Below, piece after piece: positions 1-11,451 of a DNA stretch of 64,000 bases. Position 1 is the stretch's first letter, and the number at the start of each line of letters is the position of its first letter. Origin of the DNA: Bolinopsis microptera (taxonomy: Eukaryota; Ctenophora; Tentaculata; Lobata; Bolinopsidae); the NCBI RefSeq assembly GCF_026151205.1, contig NC_087073.1, positions 1,180,001 through 1,244,000 on the forward strand, in the 5' to 3' direction. The notes under the pieces were generated by a model. It was not told the DNA's origin, made no database searches, and saw only the letters and a list, made by a program, of their open reading frames with translations. The translations under genes and the position numbers were made by a program.

Positions 1-1499
1 AGGTGTACTAAGTTTAAATATTACTAGGCAGGCTGAGCGAGCAAACTCAAGAAAGGCGTGCTCAGAAAGTAGATTACATTTACTGTTGGTCATTTCATAA
101 AAATTGTCGCCAATACGAACAAAGCCTGAATAGATAGATTGGCCGGACTTAGCTATGTATGCAACAGTTTCGAACCTCACCTGGCTATCAAAATAAGAGA
201 CATCAAAATGTGAACAAACGCCATTAAAATACTTATCATCATCAGGCTGAGTAAGAATAATGAAGTCTACCATGGAATTCTGAGATTGCAAGCAATTATC
301 TAGACCGATTCCCATATTTAAAGAGGTTGCTTTAGATTCTATCAGCAGTACACCAAGCTTCTTCAGATCAGGAAGAAAACAGATAGAAAAGATCGAGCAG
401 GGGTCGGATGTCGAACCGCTAGCATCTGAAATTTTCTTATCGATCTTCTTCTTCATCCTAAAATGTACTAACTGGTTGTAGGGGGTCTTGCCACAGACAA
501 AAGAAAGCAGTTCGTGACATAAACAAGTCTCCTCATCAAGTATGGGTTCACCTATACTACTTAGTGACACCGTATAAACAACAGAGTTAAGGGCTGACGA
601 ATCAGAAGAGGGATCTTGCAGAAGAGGCAGCGGGTGAGGAGATTTCAAGTCACTCGTTGAAGGAGTGTCAAAACGGGTTGAATTTGAAGACGTTTTTTCA
701 ACACCCTTCCGGACTAGAAATCCCAACTCATCTACCACACACTCTTCTCCTACATTTTTCTCAACTCGACTTTTCCAAGCATCGTTTATCTTCTTGTTGT
801 GGACACTAGTAAGATACGATACAAACAATATGTGCTGTTCAGGACTCATCTCATTGCAAAAACTTTTTGTGAGCGCAAGGACGTGGTTCTGCTGTTCTAC
901 TACTGACGTATTTAAATAGGCTCCTAGATTAGTACATTTAACAGACCTTAAGTACGTGTCGACTAAAGTTTGATTGGACTCATGGAAGATGTCAAACAGC
1001 ATTAGAACAGATGGTAATAAGCTTATAGGATGAACTGAAGTGTGGTCGTAACTACTTATATCAAGCTGACAGGTTGTGTATGTGTTATGATTAAATATAG
1101 CTGTTTTACGACCATCTTTGTACATTTCCGACTTTGGGCACTCGGGGTCACCTAAACGACCCCGGTATGGTCTACAAAAACCTGGATAATTTCCTTCCAT
1201 GTGATTGCCCCAAGTCGTTGCTATGTCGGAAAAATTAAAGCTAGGTTGAACTTGAAACGAAGTTATAAGGTTAGCATAGTCGGCCACTGATTCGGGCATT
1301 GTAAGGAACTTAATACCATAGCACACACCATGGGGACAGAATGCTCGTAAGACACCTCCAGATTTTCCAGTGAGCTTGGTAAAATTCTTGCGAACTACTG
1401 AATAAAGTTGGGTATTACCTTCTAGGTCTATAAGACGTGCAACCATGTGGCTCTTGCCTCCACGTGTTTCAATATCAAGTGACTTACAAATATCTTTAA
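1..1499 (-). pseudogene. KDZ-like transposase, C-terminal part (separated by a MITE)
   Basis: Reading the minus strand from 1495 down to base 1, one frame stays open with no stop for about 498 codons. It continues the frame of the large gene at 1737-4887 if the MITE and one TTAA are removed. The first residues (LKDICKSLDI, GGKSHMVARLIDL) look like a SAP-type DNA-binding helix pair. Next comes AFCPHGVCYGIKFL, a block typical of KDZ (Kyakuja-Dileera-Zisupton) transposases, then NTSVVEQQNH, another block of that family. The last ~60 codons (about bases 1-180) resemble the end of a ubiquitin-specific protease (YIAKSGQSIYSGF, then GDNFYEM), but the usual catalytic His of the GHY box is replaced in GF. 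The gene runs off the window, so the true end is not seen. The transposase assignment is from memory of family motifs; the protease reading is inference. Confidence 0.62.
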
Positions 1500-1732
1500 C
1501 CCATTAGGGACGATAGGGTCGTTTTTATGACCCACCTTTTCTAGACGAAAAACCAAATTATTAAACGCTATAACGAATCTATAGCACATATACTCAAAAT
1601 TTATTGGGCTTCATTATATGTAGCCCAATAAATTTTGAGCATATATGCTATAGATTCGTTATAGCGTTTAATAATTTGGTTTTTCGTCTAGAAAAGGTGG
1701 GTCATAAAAACGACCCTATCGTCCCTAATGGG
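1500..1732. mobile_element. piggyBac-type palindromic MITE
   Basis: A 233-bp element starts CCCATTAGGGACGATAGGG and ends with its reverse complement. TTAA lies directly on both sides (1496-1499 and 1733-1736), which is the target duplication of piggyBac elements. The two arms are about 110 bp each and differ at only about two positions, around a short AT-rich centre near 1614-1624. The element encodes nothing. It sits inside the coding frame of the KDZ-like gene, and the host frame is restored when element plus one TTAA are removed, so the insertion is a clean disruption. The near-identical arms suggest a recent event. Confidence 0.92.
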
Positions 1733-4700
1733 TTAAGCTGCTTATATGAATTTGTAGAATTCACCAGTTGTTCTATGCGTTCTAATGGCAGTTTGATTTC
1801 TTCAGCTTTATCATTAGCAAGGAGGGGCCGTGTGTATGGATCTATACTACTAAAATTTTGAGAACTGACAATAGGTGGAAGTGTCTGACCTTTTTTCATG
1901 GAGAAGTGCTTAACATTGCTACTGTAATGAGGAGATTTCTTATCAAGATATGACCTAGATAGATTGTGCTGTGAACAATTTAAATGCATTGCTGAAGAGC
2001 TAGAATACTCATGGTTAGTTACTTCACCAGGTTTAACATCAAAACAAACACTCCTTATTACATCGTACGTTAAATAAACAGGAAAATGGCCACATCTATA
2101 ACAATTAAGAGTTTTATCAAGATTCAAATCCTTTAAGGCCATGTATGCTTTAACAGCGTCAAGTAAGAGGTGGATGTTGTATTTAACGTCGGTCATAACT
2201 GACATTATCTCAAAAAAAGCAGTCAAAGAAGTGTTCTTGATCCAAGCTGCGAGAGCAACTTCCATCAGAGAAATAGAGAAAAATGAATTATTATTAAAAT
2301 TGAAATAACCTTCTGAATACTCGGCATATCTATACCTCATGGAGCAAATAGGACAATTCTTAGTGACAACTTTAACACCTGTTTTCTTTTCATGCATGGT
2401 GAATATACAGCCACGGTTGCTCACGTCAAAGGTTACAAGATCAACATCAGTACATTTGTGACACTTTGTTTCAATCGGAGCAAACTCCGCCTTTGGTGAG
2501 TGATCCTTAAATCCAGTCACGTCAAAGGGTATGACTTTGTTCTTAAGTACATATTGCATCATCGCTTCTGCAAACATCAGTTCATTGGGGTCACTGTCAT
2601 CCTCGGGGCGTGACTCACCAATAACCGGATTAATCTCTGATGCGAGAACTGCAACTTTCCGATGAAGACAAGATTTGATGCCACACTCACATTTATGTGT
2701 TTTACTACACCTATCATAAGTAACTATTACACGCCCTAACTTACTGTAGTATTTCGGCTTCTCATCACCAGCAAACACACTATAGTAGATATATCGAGAA
2801 GTACTGCATATATCTACCATAGTGGGAATGTACTGCTTGATGACCGGAAGACCGAAATCCCTAGCTGTTTTACAAAAAGCCATTATGAGATTCTTATCAT
2901 CATCACCAAAACTATCGTATGTAAGAACACTATCAATTAAATCTGGCTGAACATTGAGGTTACGGTTTACACAAGCTAGTACGTGTTGACACAAAAAACC
3001 TGGATTTAAGCTACCGTTGTGGAAGTTGTAAAAATCACGACAAAGAGGTGCGGTACACTCCCAACCATTCTTATTATGAACTACATGAACTGGACTAGCG
3101 GGCCCCTGGGCGCACCGCCTAACAAGATACGTACCTGATGATGGACAAATAAGCTCCGCCTGAAGCAATTTTGTGGTATCGGCCTTGCCGGGGCGAGCAC
3201 TTCCAGACGATTCTACTCTGATTCTACACAGACCAACGTGATCATTCATTCGACAAAGAGATGCGTGGGACTTGTCGCAAACTGGACAATGATAGTGCTT
3301 CCTCTTACCACTAGAAGCCATAACAATGCAATTTGCAGACGTATCCCAGCATACTCTGGGTTGAGAAGAAGCAACATGCTGATCTCGATCAACCTCAGCA
3401 GTGGACGAACCAACATGCTGATCCCGCACATCAGTGGAAGAACTCGAAGACTGATCATGACCGACTGACTGTTCCCCATCAACCCCAGCAGAAATCTGAA
3501 CTGAGGGCTGACTAGGATCAATCACTGGAGTCGAATCAATCACTGGAGTCGAATCAATCACTGGAGTCGAATCAATCACTGAAGTCGAGGACAAAGATGG
3601 GGCTGTTATAAAACTTCGCCCGGCAGAACATTTTAACATATGCGTAACTACTCTCTTAAAATCACGGTATGAGTACGACTTACACAACAAGCAATGAAAA
3701 TGAAGTACACGAGTCGTTTTCACTCTAATACAAGATAAATTTCTACAAGTCATTTCACGTTTGTAAGACTTCAAAGAATCAACATCATCGGTTTTAAGAA
3801 CGTTTTCTATATGTTGCACAGAACCAAAGGGATGATTCGTGGATAGGTCCTGATCTAGCTCGTCAGGAGGAGAAGCAACAGGTTGATCCCGAACATCAGT
3901 GGAAGAACTCGAAGACTGATCATGACCGACTGACTGTTCCCCACCAACCCCAGCAGAAATCTGAACTGAGCATTGACCAGGATCAATCACTGAAGTCGAG
4001 TTAATCACAGAAGGCAAGTCATTCACCGAAATCGAGGCTAGTTTCTTAATCGAATCTAGACGGCTCTTCGAAACAGCTGGATCTGCTCTCTTAAAACTAG
4101 AGAACTTTGGAAGTTCAGAGGTTTCATCGAACTGTTTCGGGCCAGCCTGATCAGAGCATCTATACTTGGGTGGTTGCTCAAAATCATCGTCGGAATCTGT
4201 CAACGACGGTTCAGCTTGCTGCTTAGCTGACTGAGTCTGAAGCTTCTTCTTGAAAGCCTCACGAGCTGCTGCATCCTTGGATTTTTCTAAATCCAACATT
4301 TCTGCTGTTGTGAAAATTATGACAGAATACAATACATCTGGCCTAATCTTATCTACCGGAAGAAATATTGTCTGTAAAAATTTCAACAATTGATTCGAAT
4401 CTACTGAACGTCTAAAACTCGAAACGATTTCATTGTGGAGATTTTGGGACTCAAGAAGGTTAAACTTGATGGCTCTATCAGTGATAATACAACTATATAA
4501 CGACAACAGAGAATAAATAGAACCATCCTTATCAAGACTACTGTGATTAAAACCTTCGTAAACTTCTAACGTATGTTTCGCTGGAAAGAAATGTCTAAAG
4601 AATGTCTTATATTCAGTTAACAGAGGATAAATCATTTGAACATTTGAGCCACAGAATAATCTTACAGAGGGGTCCCTCGGGCTAACTTTAGCGTCAGATA

Positions 4701-4887
4701 CGAATACATAATTTCCACATTCTAGCCTAAGAACTACAGAGGAACATACTGTGAGGTCATCAGAATAATCATATGCGAGAGGAGGTAATTCGTCCTTAAT
4801 GTCATGGAAATAAATGCCAAATACGGAACCTAAGCTATGTGAATCACGAATAAGGTCAATGTAAGATGTGATGAGCTGTCGATCCAT
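1702..4887 (-). pseudogene. KDZ-like transposase, N-terminal 1,050 residues
   Basis: The frame of 1,061 codons starts at the ATG at 4887; host coding ends at 1733 and the last codons read into the MITE. No characterised N-terminal domain is recognised in residues 1-190. Residues 200-295 are charged and low in complexity. There are two Cys2-His-Cys fingers (C399/C402/H417/C420 and C534/C537/H550/C554). A SWIM zinc finger is clear: CECGIKSCLH at 733-742 (CxCx4CxH). CxxC pairs follow at 809/812, 845/848 and 929/932, with SEGYFNFNNNSFF at 858-870, a block I associate with KDZ transposases. A linker is internally duplicated (residues 302-335 and 457-490), and a 6-residue unit STPVID is repeated just before the second copy. 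Together with 1-1499 this would be a protein over 1,500 residues long. Its size, zinc ribbons and SWIM finger fit a KDZ element; terminal inverted repeats were not found. Confidence 0.7.
3517..3588 (-). repeat. 18-bp coding minisatellite (about 4 copies)
   Basis: The unit ATCAATCACTGGAGTCGA is repeated four times head to tail; the last copy has GAAGTCGA. On the minus strand it encodes the repeated hexapeptide STPVID in the linker between the two zinc fingers of the KDZ-like protein. Being a multiple of three, it changes length without breaking the frame. Confidence 0.9.
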
Positions 4888-5129
4888 CGATCCGACAAGT
4901 GATGGAGGACAGGGAGCAGAGATATACGTTACCGACCTAAGGAGGATGGTATGTAGGGTGTGTTGTCAAACAGAAAGTAGCAGAAAGCTACGTTTCCGAG
5001 CAAGGAAGAAGGGTCGAAGAAGTAGTAGTAAACTACGTTCCTGACTAAGGAATAAGGGGTAGGTGCTTTCGTGTTGTAACTGTCTGAGATGTTGTAGTGA
5101 AAGCTGTAAAGATGGTGGGTAAGATGAAT

Positions 5130-5980
5130 GATCCTCGTCGTGATATCCTTTATACCCCTTCGTCCGGTGACAAGGATAACAAGCTGATGCTGCTCAAGTA
5201 AGCATCATGCACGTGATCATTCTCTGATCGGATCTTGTAATTGTACAGTTCACGTCATTCAAACAGATCGTGTGGTATTAACTAGGGCCGTTGTTCGTGT
5301 TCTTATGGAATGTGGTATTAACGAGGGCCGATGTTCGTGTTATTATGGCATGTGGTTTTCATCGAACGTAGCTCACGTCATGAACAGATCATGTGGTATT
5401 AATTAGGGCTGTTGTTCGTGTTCTAATGGCATGTGGTATTTATCGAACAGTTCACGTCATGAACAGATCATGTGGTATTAATTAGGGCCGTTGTTCGTGT
5501 TCTTATGGAATGTGGTATTAACGAGGGCCGATGTTCGTGTTATTATGGCATGTGGTATTAACGAGGGCCTATGTTCGTATTATGGCACGTGGTATAAATG
5601 AGGGCTTATGTTCATCTACTAGGGTAACTGTACTGCTGGAAATAGTCAAAGAGAGGCCTGATGGGCGTGTTCTTATGGAATGTGGTATTAACGAGGGCCG
5701 AAGTTCGTGTTCTTATGGCATGTGGTATTGATGATGGCCGATGTTCATCTACTAGCGCTTTCTGTACTGCCTGGACAGAAAGCGCATCGACATCTAATAA
5801 TTATAAACCCCTTCGTCCGGTGGCGCAAACAACAAGCTAATTGCACCTACGCAGTTCACATCACTTGCAGAAGGGCATAGATCACCTATGCAGTTCACAT
5901 TTGCAGAAGGGCTCAGATCACATCACTCTCAAATGGCACCTATGCAGTTCACATCAATTCGGAGTGATAAAACCTGCACA
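5130..5980. repeat. Degenerate direct repeats upstream of the KDZ-like gene
   Basis: Short units recur throughout. GTGGTATTAACGAGGGCC followed by TGTTCGTGTT and TTATGGCATG occurs many times between 5270 and 5740, with spacing near 40 bases. ACCCCTTCGTCCGGTG occurs near 5155 and again near 5809, in both cases followed shortly by AACAAGCT. CTATGCAGTTCACAT occurs several times between 5840 and 5960. The stretch from 4888 to 5130 has only short related pieces (AGTAGCAGAAAGCTACGTT and variants). These could be subterminal repeats or the 5' flank of the transposon; no terminal inverted repeat was identified. Confidence 0.6.
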
Positions 5981-6129
5981 GGGCAAGAGAATGAGGAGTG
6001 ATAGACGTTGAATTGGAGTGTTTTTGTATATTTATGTTTATGAATGATATTAAATTGTTAGCTCATTATGTCACTTCTCTATTCGACGTCAATAACTACG
6101 GCTAGGGCTGCACACTTACCCCTCCACCA

Positions 6130-8453
6130 TACCAGATCGATTGATCTCAATTCTGTTCCAGAAACCAATATAGAACATTGCCCCCAGAGCCTTTTCTGAG
6201 CTTGCTAGGGCCACCAAACTTTTCATGGACACTCCTGGTATCAATACCAACAGACTCTGATCGGTTTCAACTCAGTTTAGGCGATTTTAGGGTAAAGTTC
6301 ATTTTTGTTCATTTCGTTCATTTCATGAACCAGGGGATCATTTGGCACTTCTGAGTGGCTGAACATGTTAGTAAACATACCCTTCCACCATACCAGATAG
6401 ATTTTAAGTCAACCCAGGCATAACTACTGCCCCAAAAGCCTGTCTCAAAGTTGTCTCAATTCTGTTCCAGAATCCCAACTACTCTGAAACCAAAATGGAA
6501 CATTGCCCCCAGAGCCTTTTCTGAGCTTGCTAGGGCCACCAAACTTTTCATGGACACTCCTGGTATCAATACCAACAGACTCTGATCGGTTTCAACTCAG
6601 TTTAGGCGATTTTAGGGTAAAGTTCATTTTTGTTCATTTCGTTCATTTCATGAACCAGGGGGGATCATTTGGCACTTCTGAGTGGCTGAACATGTTAGTA
6701 AACATACCCCTCCACCATACCAGATAGATTTTAAGTCAACCCAGGCATAACTACTGCCCCAAAAGCCTGTCTCAAAGTTGTCTCAATTCTGTTCCAGAAT
6801 CCCAACTACTCTGAAACCAAAATGGAACATTGCCCCCAGAGCCTTTTCTGAGCTTGCTAGGGCCACCAAACTTTTCATGGACACTCCTGGTATCAATACC
6901 AACAGACTCTGATCGGTTTCAACTCAGTTTAGGCGATTTTAGGGTAAAGTTCATTTTTGTTCATTTCGTTCATTTCATGAACCAGGGGATCATTTGGCAC
7001 TTCTGAGTGGCTGAACATGTTAGTAAACATACCCCTCCACCATACCAGATAGATTTTAAGTCAACCCAGGCATAACTACTGCCCCAAAAGCCTGTCTCAA
7101 AGTTGTCTCAATTCTGTTCCAGAATCCCAACTACTCTGAAACCAAAATGGAACATTGCCCCCAGAGCCTTTTCTGAGCTTGCTAGGGCCACCAAACTTTT
7201 CATGGACACTCCTGGTATCAATACCAACAGACTCTGATCGGTTTCAACTCAGTTTAGGCGATTTTAGGGTAAAGTTCATTTTTGTTCATTTCGTTCATTT
7301 CATGAACCAGGGGATCATTTGGCACTTCTGAGTGGCTGAACATGTTAGTAAACATACCCCTCCACCATACCAGATAGATTTTAAGTCAACCCAGGCATAA
7401 CTACTGCCCCAAAAGCCTGTCTCAAAGTTGTCTCAATTCTGTTCCAGAATCCCAACTACTCTGAAACCAAAATGGAACATTGCCCCCAGAGCCTTTTCTG
7501 AGCTTGCTAGGGCCACCAAACTTTTCATGGACACTCCTGGTATCAATACCAACAGACTCTGATCGGTTTCAACTCAGTTTAGGCGATTTTAGGGTAAAGT
7601 TCATTTTTGTTCATTTCGTTCATTTCATGAACCAGGGGGGATCATTTGGCACTTCTGAGTGGCTGAACATGTTAGTAAACATACCCCTCCACCATACCAG
7701 ATAGATTTTAAGTCAACCCAGGCATAACTACTGCCCCAAAAGCCTGTCTCAAAGTTGTCTCAATTCTGTTCCAGAATCCCAACTACTCTGAAACCAAAAT
7801 GGAACATTGCCCCCAGAGCCTTTTCTGAGCTTGCTAGGGCCACCAAACTTTTCATGGACACTCCTGGTATCAATACCAACAGACTCTGATCGGTTTCAAC
7901 TCAGTTTAGGCGATTTTAGGGTAAAGTTCATTTTTGTTCATTTCGTTCATTTCATGAACCAGGGGATCATTTGGCACTTCTGAGTGGCTGAACATGTTAG
8001 TAAACATACCCCTCCACCATACCAGATAGATTTTAAGTCAACCCAGGCATAACTACTGCCCCAAAAGCCTGTCTCAAAGTTGTCTCAATTCTGTTCCAGA
8101 ATCCCAACTACTCTGAAACCAAAATGGAACATTGCCCCCAGAGCCTTTTCTGAGCTTGCTAGGGCCACCAAACTTTTCATGGACACTCCTGGTATCAATA
8201 CCAACAGACTCTGATCGGTTTCAACTCAGTTTAGGCGATTTTAGGGTAAAGTTCATTTTTGTTCATTTCGTTCATTTCATGAACCAGGGGATCATTTGGC
8301 ACTTCTGAGTGGCTGAACATGTTAGTAAACATACCCCTCCACCATACCAGATAGATTTTAAGTCAACCCAGACATAACTACTGCCCCAAAAGCCTGTTCC
8401 AAAGTTGTCTCAATTCTGTCTCAATTCTGTCTCACTGTTCCAAAATTGTTCCA
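6130..8453. repeat. 325-bp satellite, seven tandem copies
   Basis: The anchor ACATTGCCCCCAGAGCC recurs at 6175, 6500, 6827, 7152, 7477, 7804 and 8129, giving spacings of 325, 327, 325, 325, 327 and 325. The 327-bp units carry two extra G in the run after ATGAACCAG. The first copy is partly diverged upstream and the last decays near 8400. Copies are nearly identical. Copies 2-4 and 5-7 have the same order of lengths, so the array also has a 977-bp three-unit period. Open frames inside it are by-products of the repeat. Confidence 0.95.
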
Positions 8454-8605
8454 AAATCTCGGATTCATGAACTCAATTAATTAGTGGGTAATAAATTAAT
8501 TAATTAGTGGGTAATAAGAACTTATATATTACACATTCATAGGTTTTAAAACATTGCTGACTACTTTTAACCTTTATGTGATCTTATAAATGTTTTTCAT
8601 TTCAG

Positions 8606-8720
8606 TCGTGCCTGTCTATTTTCAAGAACTTGGCTTCTCTGGAGAAATCGGTGGACACTTTTACCATAGAATTAAAGTTCGTGGAAGGAGAACTTGTCTT
8701 CAGTCTCAATCACAGACACG
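8606..8720 (+). CDS. RAD9: RAD9 checkpoint clamp subunit, internal exon a
   Basis: RAD9 is a subunit of the 9-1-1 (RAD9-RAD1-HUS1) ring, a PCNA-like clamp loaded at damaged DNA in the nucleus to activate the ATR checkpoint. This exon follows the acceptor TTTTTCATTTCAG (ends 8605) and ends before GTTATT. It encodes SCLSIFKNLASLEKSVD and 22 further codons and aligns without gaps to the RAD9 segment SFLSVFRSLAMLEKTVE of vertebrates. Length is 115 bp: it starts in phase 0 and leaves one base over, which exon b (11198-11297) completes as GGA. Exon c is 13494-13611. Together the three exons give 111 residues, about positions 80-190 of a ~390-residue protein, covering the end of the first PCNA-like domain and the start of the linker. 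Upstream exons (the start codon) and the second clamp domain were not found in this window. The match is to family sequence recalled from memory; the reading frames and splice phases are seen directly. Confidence 0.9.
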
Positions 8721-8753
8721 GTTATTATTATTCTGGTGTTATACATTATCTAA

Positions 8754-8842
8754 ATACATTATATACATTATATACGTTATATACATTATATACATTATAT
8801 GCATTATATACATTATATACATTATATACATTATATACACTA
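8754..8842. repeat. 9-bp microsatellite (ATTATATAC)n
   Basis: About ten head-to-tail copies of ATTATATAC, with one GTTATATAC and one GCATTATATAC variant, start about 30 bp after the donor of RAD9 exon a. The array is therefore inside the first RAD9 intron seen here (8721-11197). Confidence 0.9.
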
Positions 8843-9503
8843 GCAGGAACCCGTCTAACCCTAAAATGGTGTCAAGACTCAAGAGACTAAATAAATTATT
8901 ACCTATTTAATTCGCGTTTTTGACACCACTTGGGGGTCCAAATTTTGGGCACTAAAATTTTTATTTCTTGGCCAATTTTTAATTCTTTAACGGTTTTTGC
9001 GGAAAATCGTGTTAAAGTTGATGCCGTGGTGTCAGTAAAATGGTACGGACATATATCGTCTCGCTTTATATATAGCAAGATTAGTTGATAATAGTCATCA
9101 AATCCTATGATAACTAAAACAAACTGGGATACTTCTAGTGTGTCAGTGTGGACCACAGTGTGGCACTTACAGTTACAGTTACTATACGGTTGATAGATGA
9201 AATTTCACATTCTTGTCAATATAATTGTGACAGCTTATTTTTTAACAATCTTATAAATGACTCCTGATTGTTCAATAAACAAGTTCGACAGAGCAAGATA
9301 TTGAAAATGAAAGCAGACCGGATCAGTGTCCGATCGACTCCCAGTTGGCTCCTAGTTTGTTAACAATAGAATGAATTACAGGAAAATAAATATTAATTAA
9401 ATATGAAATCTTACAAGGCAAAATAATTAAATATGAACGTAAAATTCATAAGCGTGGTTACAAACTATTGTATTCCGAATAAATGCGTCTGAAAATGAGT
9501 AAA

Positions 9504-9605
9504 GCAGCATTTAAGACACAACATTTCTCCCGATAAGAAATTTTAAAAACTACCTTATACGTGTAGAAATGTTGTGACAAATAAAACAGTGTGATGCTGC
9601 TTAAA
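9504..9605. mobile_element. Small foldback (MITE-like) element
   Basis: AAAGCAGCATTTAAGACACAACATTTCT is answered about 70 bp later by AGAAATGTTGTGACAAAT and, further out, ATGCTGCTTAAAGATC, so both an inner 11-bp and an outer 8-10-bp stem can pair. No target duplication is obvious. Confidence 0.5.
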
Positions 9606-10134
9606 GATCAATCACTGCTGTTTACCAGTTAGTGACTGTTCATAATATGTAAGCTCTCCTCGAAATATGTACTTGGGTTTATATACGCGCAACAATTTCG
9701 TCATCAAACGAAAGTTAAGAACTTTTGAGTTGCGGAGTTATTTGAAAAATTCCGGTCCTCGATAAATTGCGGTGACCTTATATTATAACTAGTGTAACCC
9801 GGCCTACGGCCGGGACTTCACTGCCGCAGTTAAAAAGGGTAGGAGTAATTACCCGCTGAGTCAAAACCCGGATTAGGCGAGCAATTCTATTCGGAGTGCC
9901 CTCACGTATCCAATAGTATGCTTAAAAAATTGTAATTCTTAATCAATAATCAATAGAGATTAACCCTGCACCACACCAGCCTATCATATTTGTCAACATG
10001 CATTACATTGTCGTATGAAAGTATGAACTCTCTCTACAGTCCAAACAGACCGTTTGAGCACTCCCTCCCCTAATAAGTTTATAGTATCATATGACCATGT
10101 AATATATACGCCATGTATATATACGCTACATATG

Positions 10135-10157
10135 CAGAGAGAGAGAGAGAGAGAGAG
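10135..10157. repeat. (GA)n microsatellite
   Basis: An uninterrupted run of about eleven GA dinucleotides in the RAD9 intron, next to an AT-rich TATATA tract. Confidence 0.95.
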
Positions 10158-10507
10158 CTAGCCCCGTAACTCTTGCCGTTCTTCTCAAGCCATTTTATGT
10201 AACATATTTTGTGGTACAAAACCATCAATTAAACCACTTACCACCGGCCGATTTTTATAAAATTTGCTTATTGGCTTCGTCAGAGTTTTGTCGGCACTAT
10301 ACCGAAAAAACCAGTCCCGTAACTATTACCGTTTTTTTTGTATAACCGTTCGGAAATTACACACGAACACACGATCAGACACACATTCTGGTGTTATTAA
10401 GTTGATTTAATTTATTCTGCTCGAGTTTGAAATCTAATCGTAGCTAAGTTTGCTGGTCGGAAGATAAGCACTAGTATTACCATCAGTGGGCAGTGGGCTC
10501 GCCCTCT

Positions 10508-11162
10508 ACCTAGCAACAGTAACCTAGCAACAGTAACCTAGCAACAGTAACCTAGCAACAGTAACCTTGCAACAGTAACCTAGCAACAGTTACCTAGCAG
10601 CAGTAACCTAGCAACAGTAACCTAGCAACAGTACCTAGCAACAGTAACCTAGCAGCAGTAACCTAGCAACAGTACCTAGCAACAGTAACCTAGCAACAGT
10701 AACCTAGCAACAGTAACCCAGCAACAGTACCTAGCAACAGTAACCTAGCAACAGTAACCTAGCAACAGTAACCTAGCAACAGTAACCTAGCAACAGTACC
10801 TAGCAACAGTACCTAGCAACAGTAACCTAGCAACAGTAACCTAGCAACAGTAACCCAGCAACACTACCTAGCAACAGTAACCTAGCAACATGACAGTATC
10901 CTAGCAACAGTAACCCAGCAACAGTAACCTAGCAACAGTAACCTAGCAACAGTGACCTAGCAACAGTGACCTAGCAACAGTGACCTAGCAACAGTAACCT
11001 AGCAACAGTAACCTAGCAACAGTAACCCAGCAACAGTAACCTAGCAACAGTAACCTAGCAACAGTAACCTAGCAACAGTAACCTAGCAACAGTACCTAGC
11101 AACAGTAATCTAGCAACAGTACCCAGCAACAGTAACCTATCAACAGTAACCTAGCAACAGTA
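10508..11162. repeat. 14-bp minisatellite (CCTAGCAACAGTAA)n
   Basis: About 47 copies fill the end of the first visible RAD9 intron. Frequent 12-bp units lack AA (CCTAGCAACAGT), and point variants include CCCAGCAACAGTAA and CCTAGCAGCAGTAA. The array stops 35 bp before exon b. Confidence 0.95.
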
Positions 11163-11197
11163 CTATGACTGTAATGTTACAACTCTTCTGATTTCAG

Positions 11198-11297
11198 GAA
11201 TAAAGAAGCAGTTCAACTTAACGTTCCAGGAATGCGAGGGACTTAGTGCTATCTTCAATAAAAACTCTTCTGTCATTCACATCGTCTCAGACCAAAA
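11198..11297 (+). CDS. RAD9: RAD9 internal exon b
   Basis: The exon lies between the acceptor CTTCTGATTTCAG (ends 11197) and the strong donor GTAAGT (11298). It encodes IKKQFNLTFQECEGLSAIF and 14 more residues, matching the RAD9 block THNLSFQDCESLQAVF. The other two frames contain stops. It begins with GA, completing the Gly codon left by exon a, and ends with AA, which exon c completes to Lys. It is only 100 bp long and is flanked on its left by a 650-bp minisatellite and on its right, after about 150 bp, by a 2-kb satellite. Confidence 0.9.
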
Positions 11298-11451
11298 GTA
11301 AGTGTTCACATTGAAACTTTCCGTCTATGTTTTTGTAAAAACTCTTGTTTTTATTCTGACAGCAACGTCATTTCTTTAAGTTCAGTTTGTTGTGACTAAG
11401 GTTCAGTGTTTATGTGACTTGAGTTAACTTGTAATTTATATAAATATATAT

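Larger units (their letters stand above)
8900..10500. other. RAD9 intron sequence, mostly unique
   Basis: No exon is supported here. A foldback lies at 9504-9605 and a (GA)n run at 10135-10157. The rest is AT-rich with no repeat or long frame that I can defend. Confidence 0.6.

Noticed and set aside
3238-3521. Overlapping frames of 60-91 codons inside the KDZ-like gene
   Set aside because: Shadows of the real minus-strand frame.
6503-7704. Two identical 74-codon frames
   Set aside because: They lie in the 325-bp satellite and are 977 bp apart because of its period.
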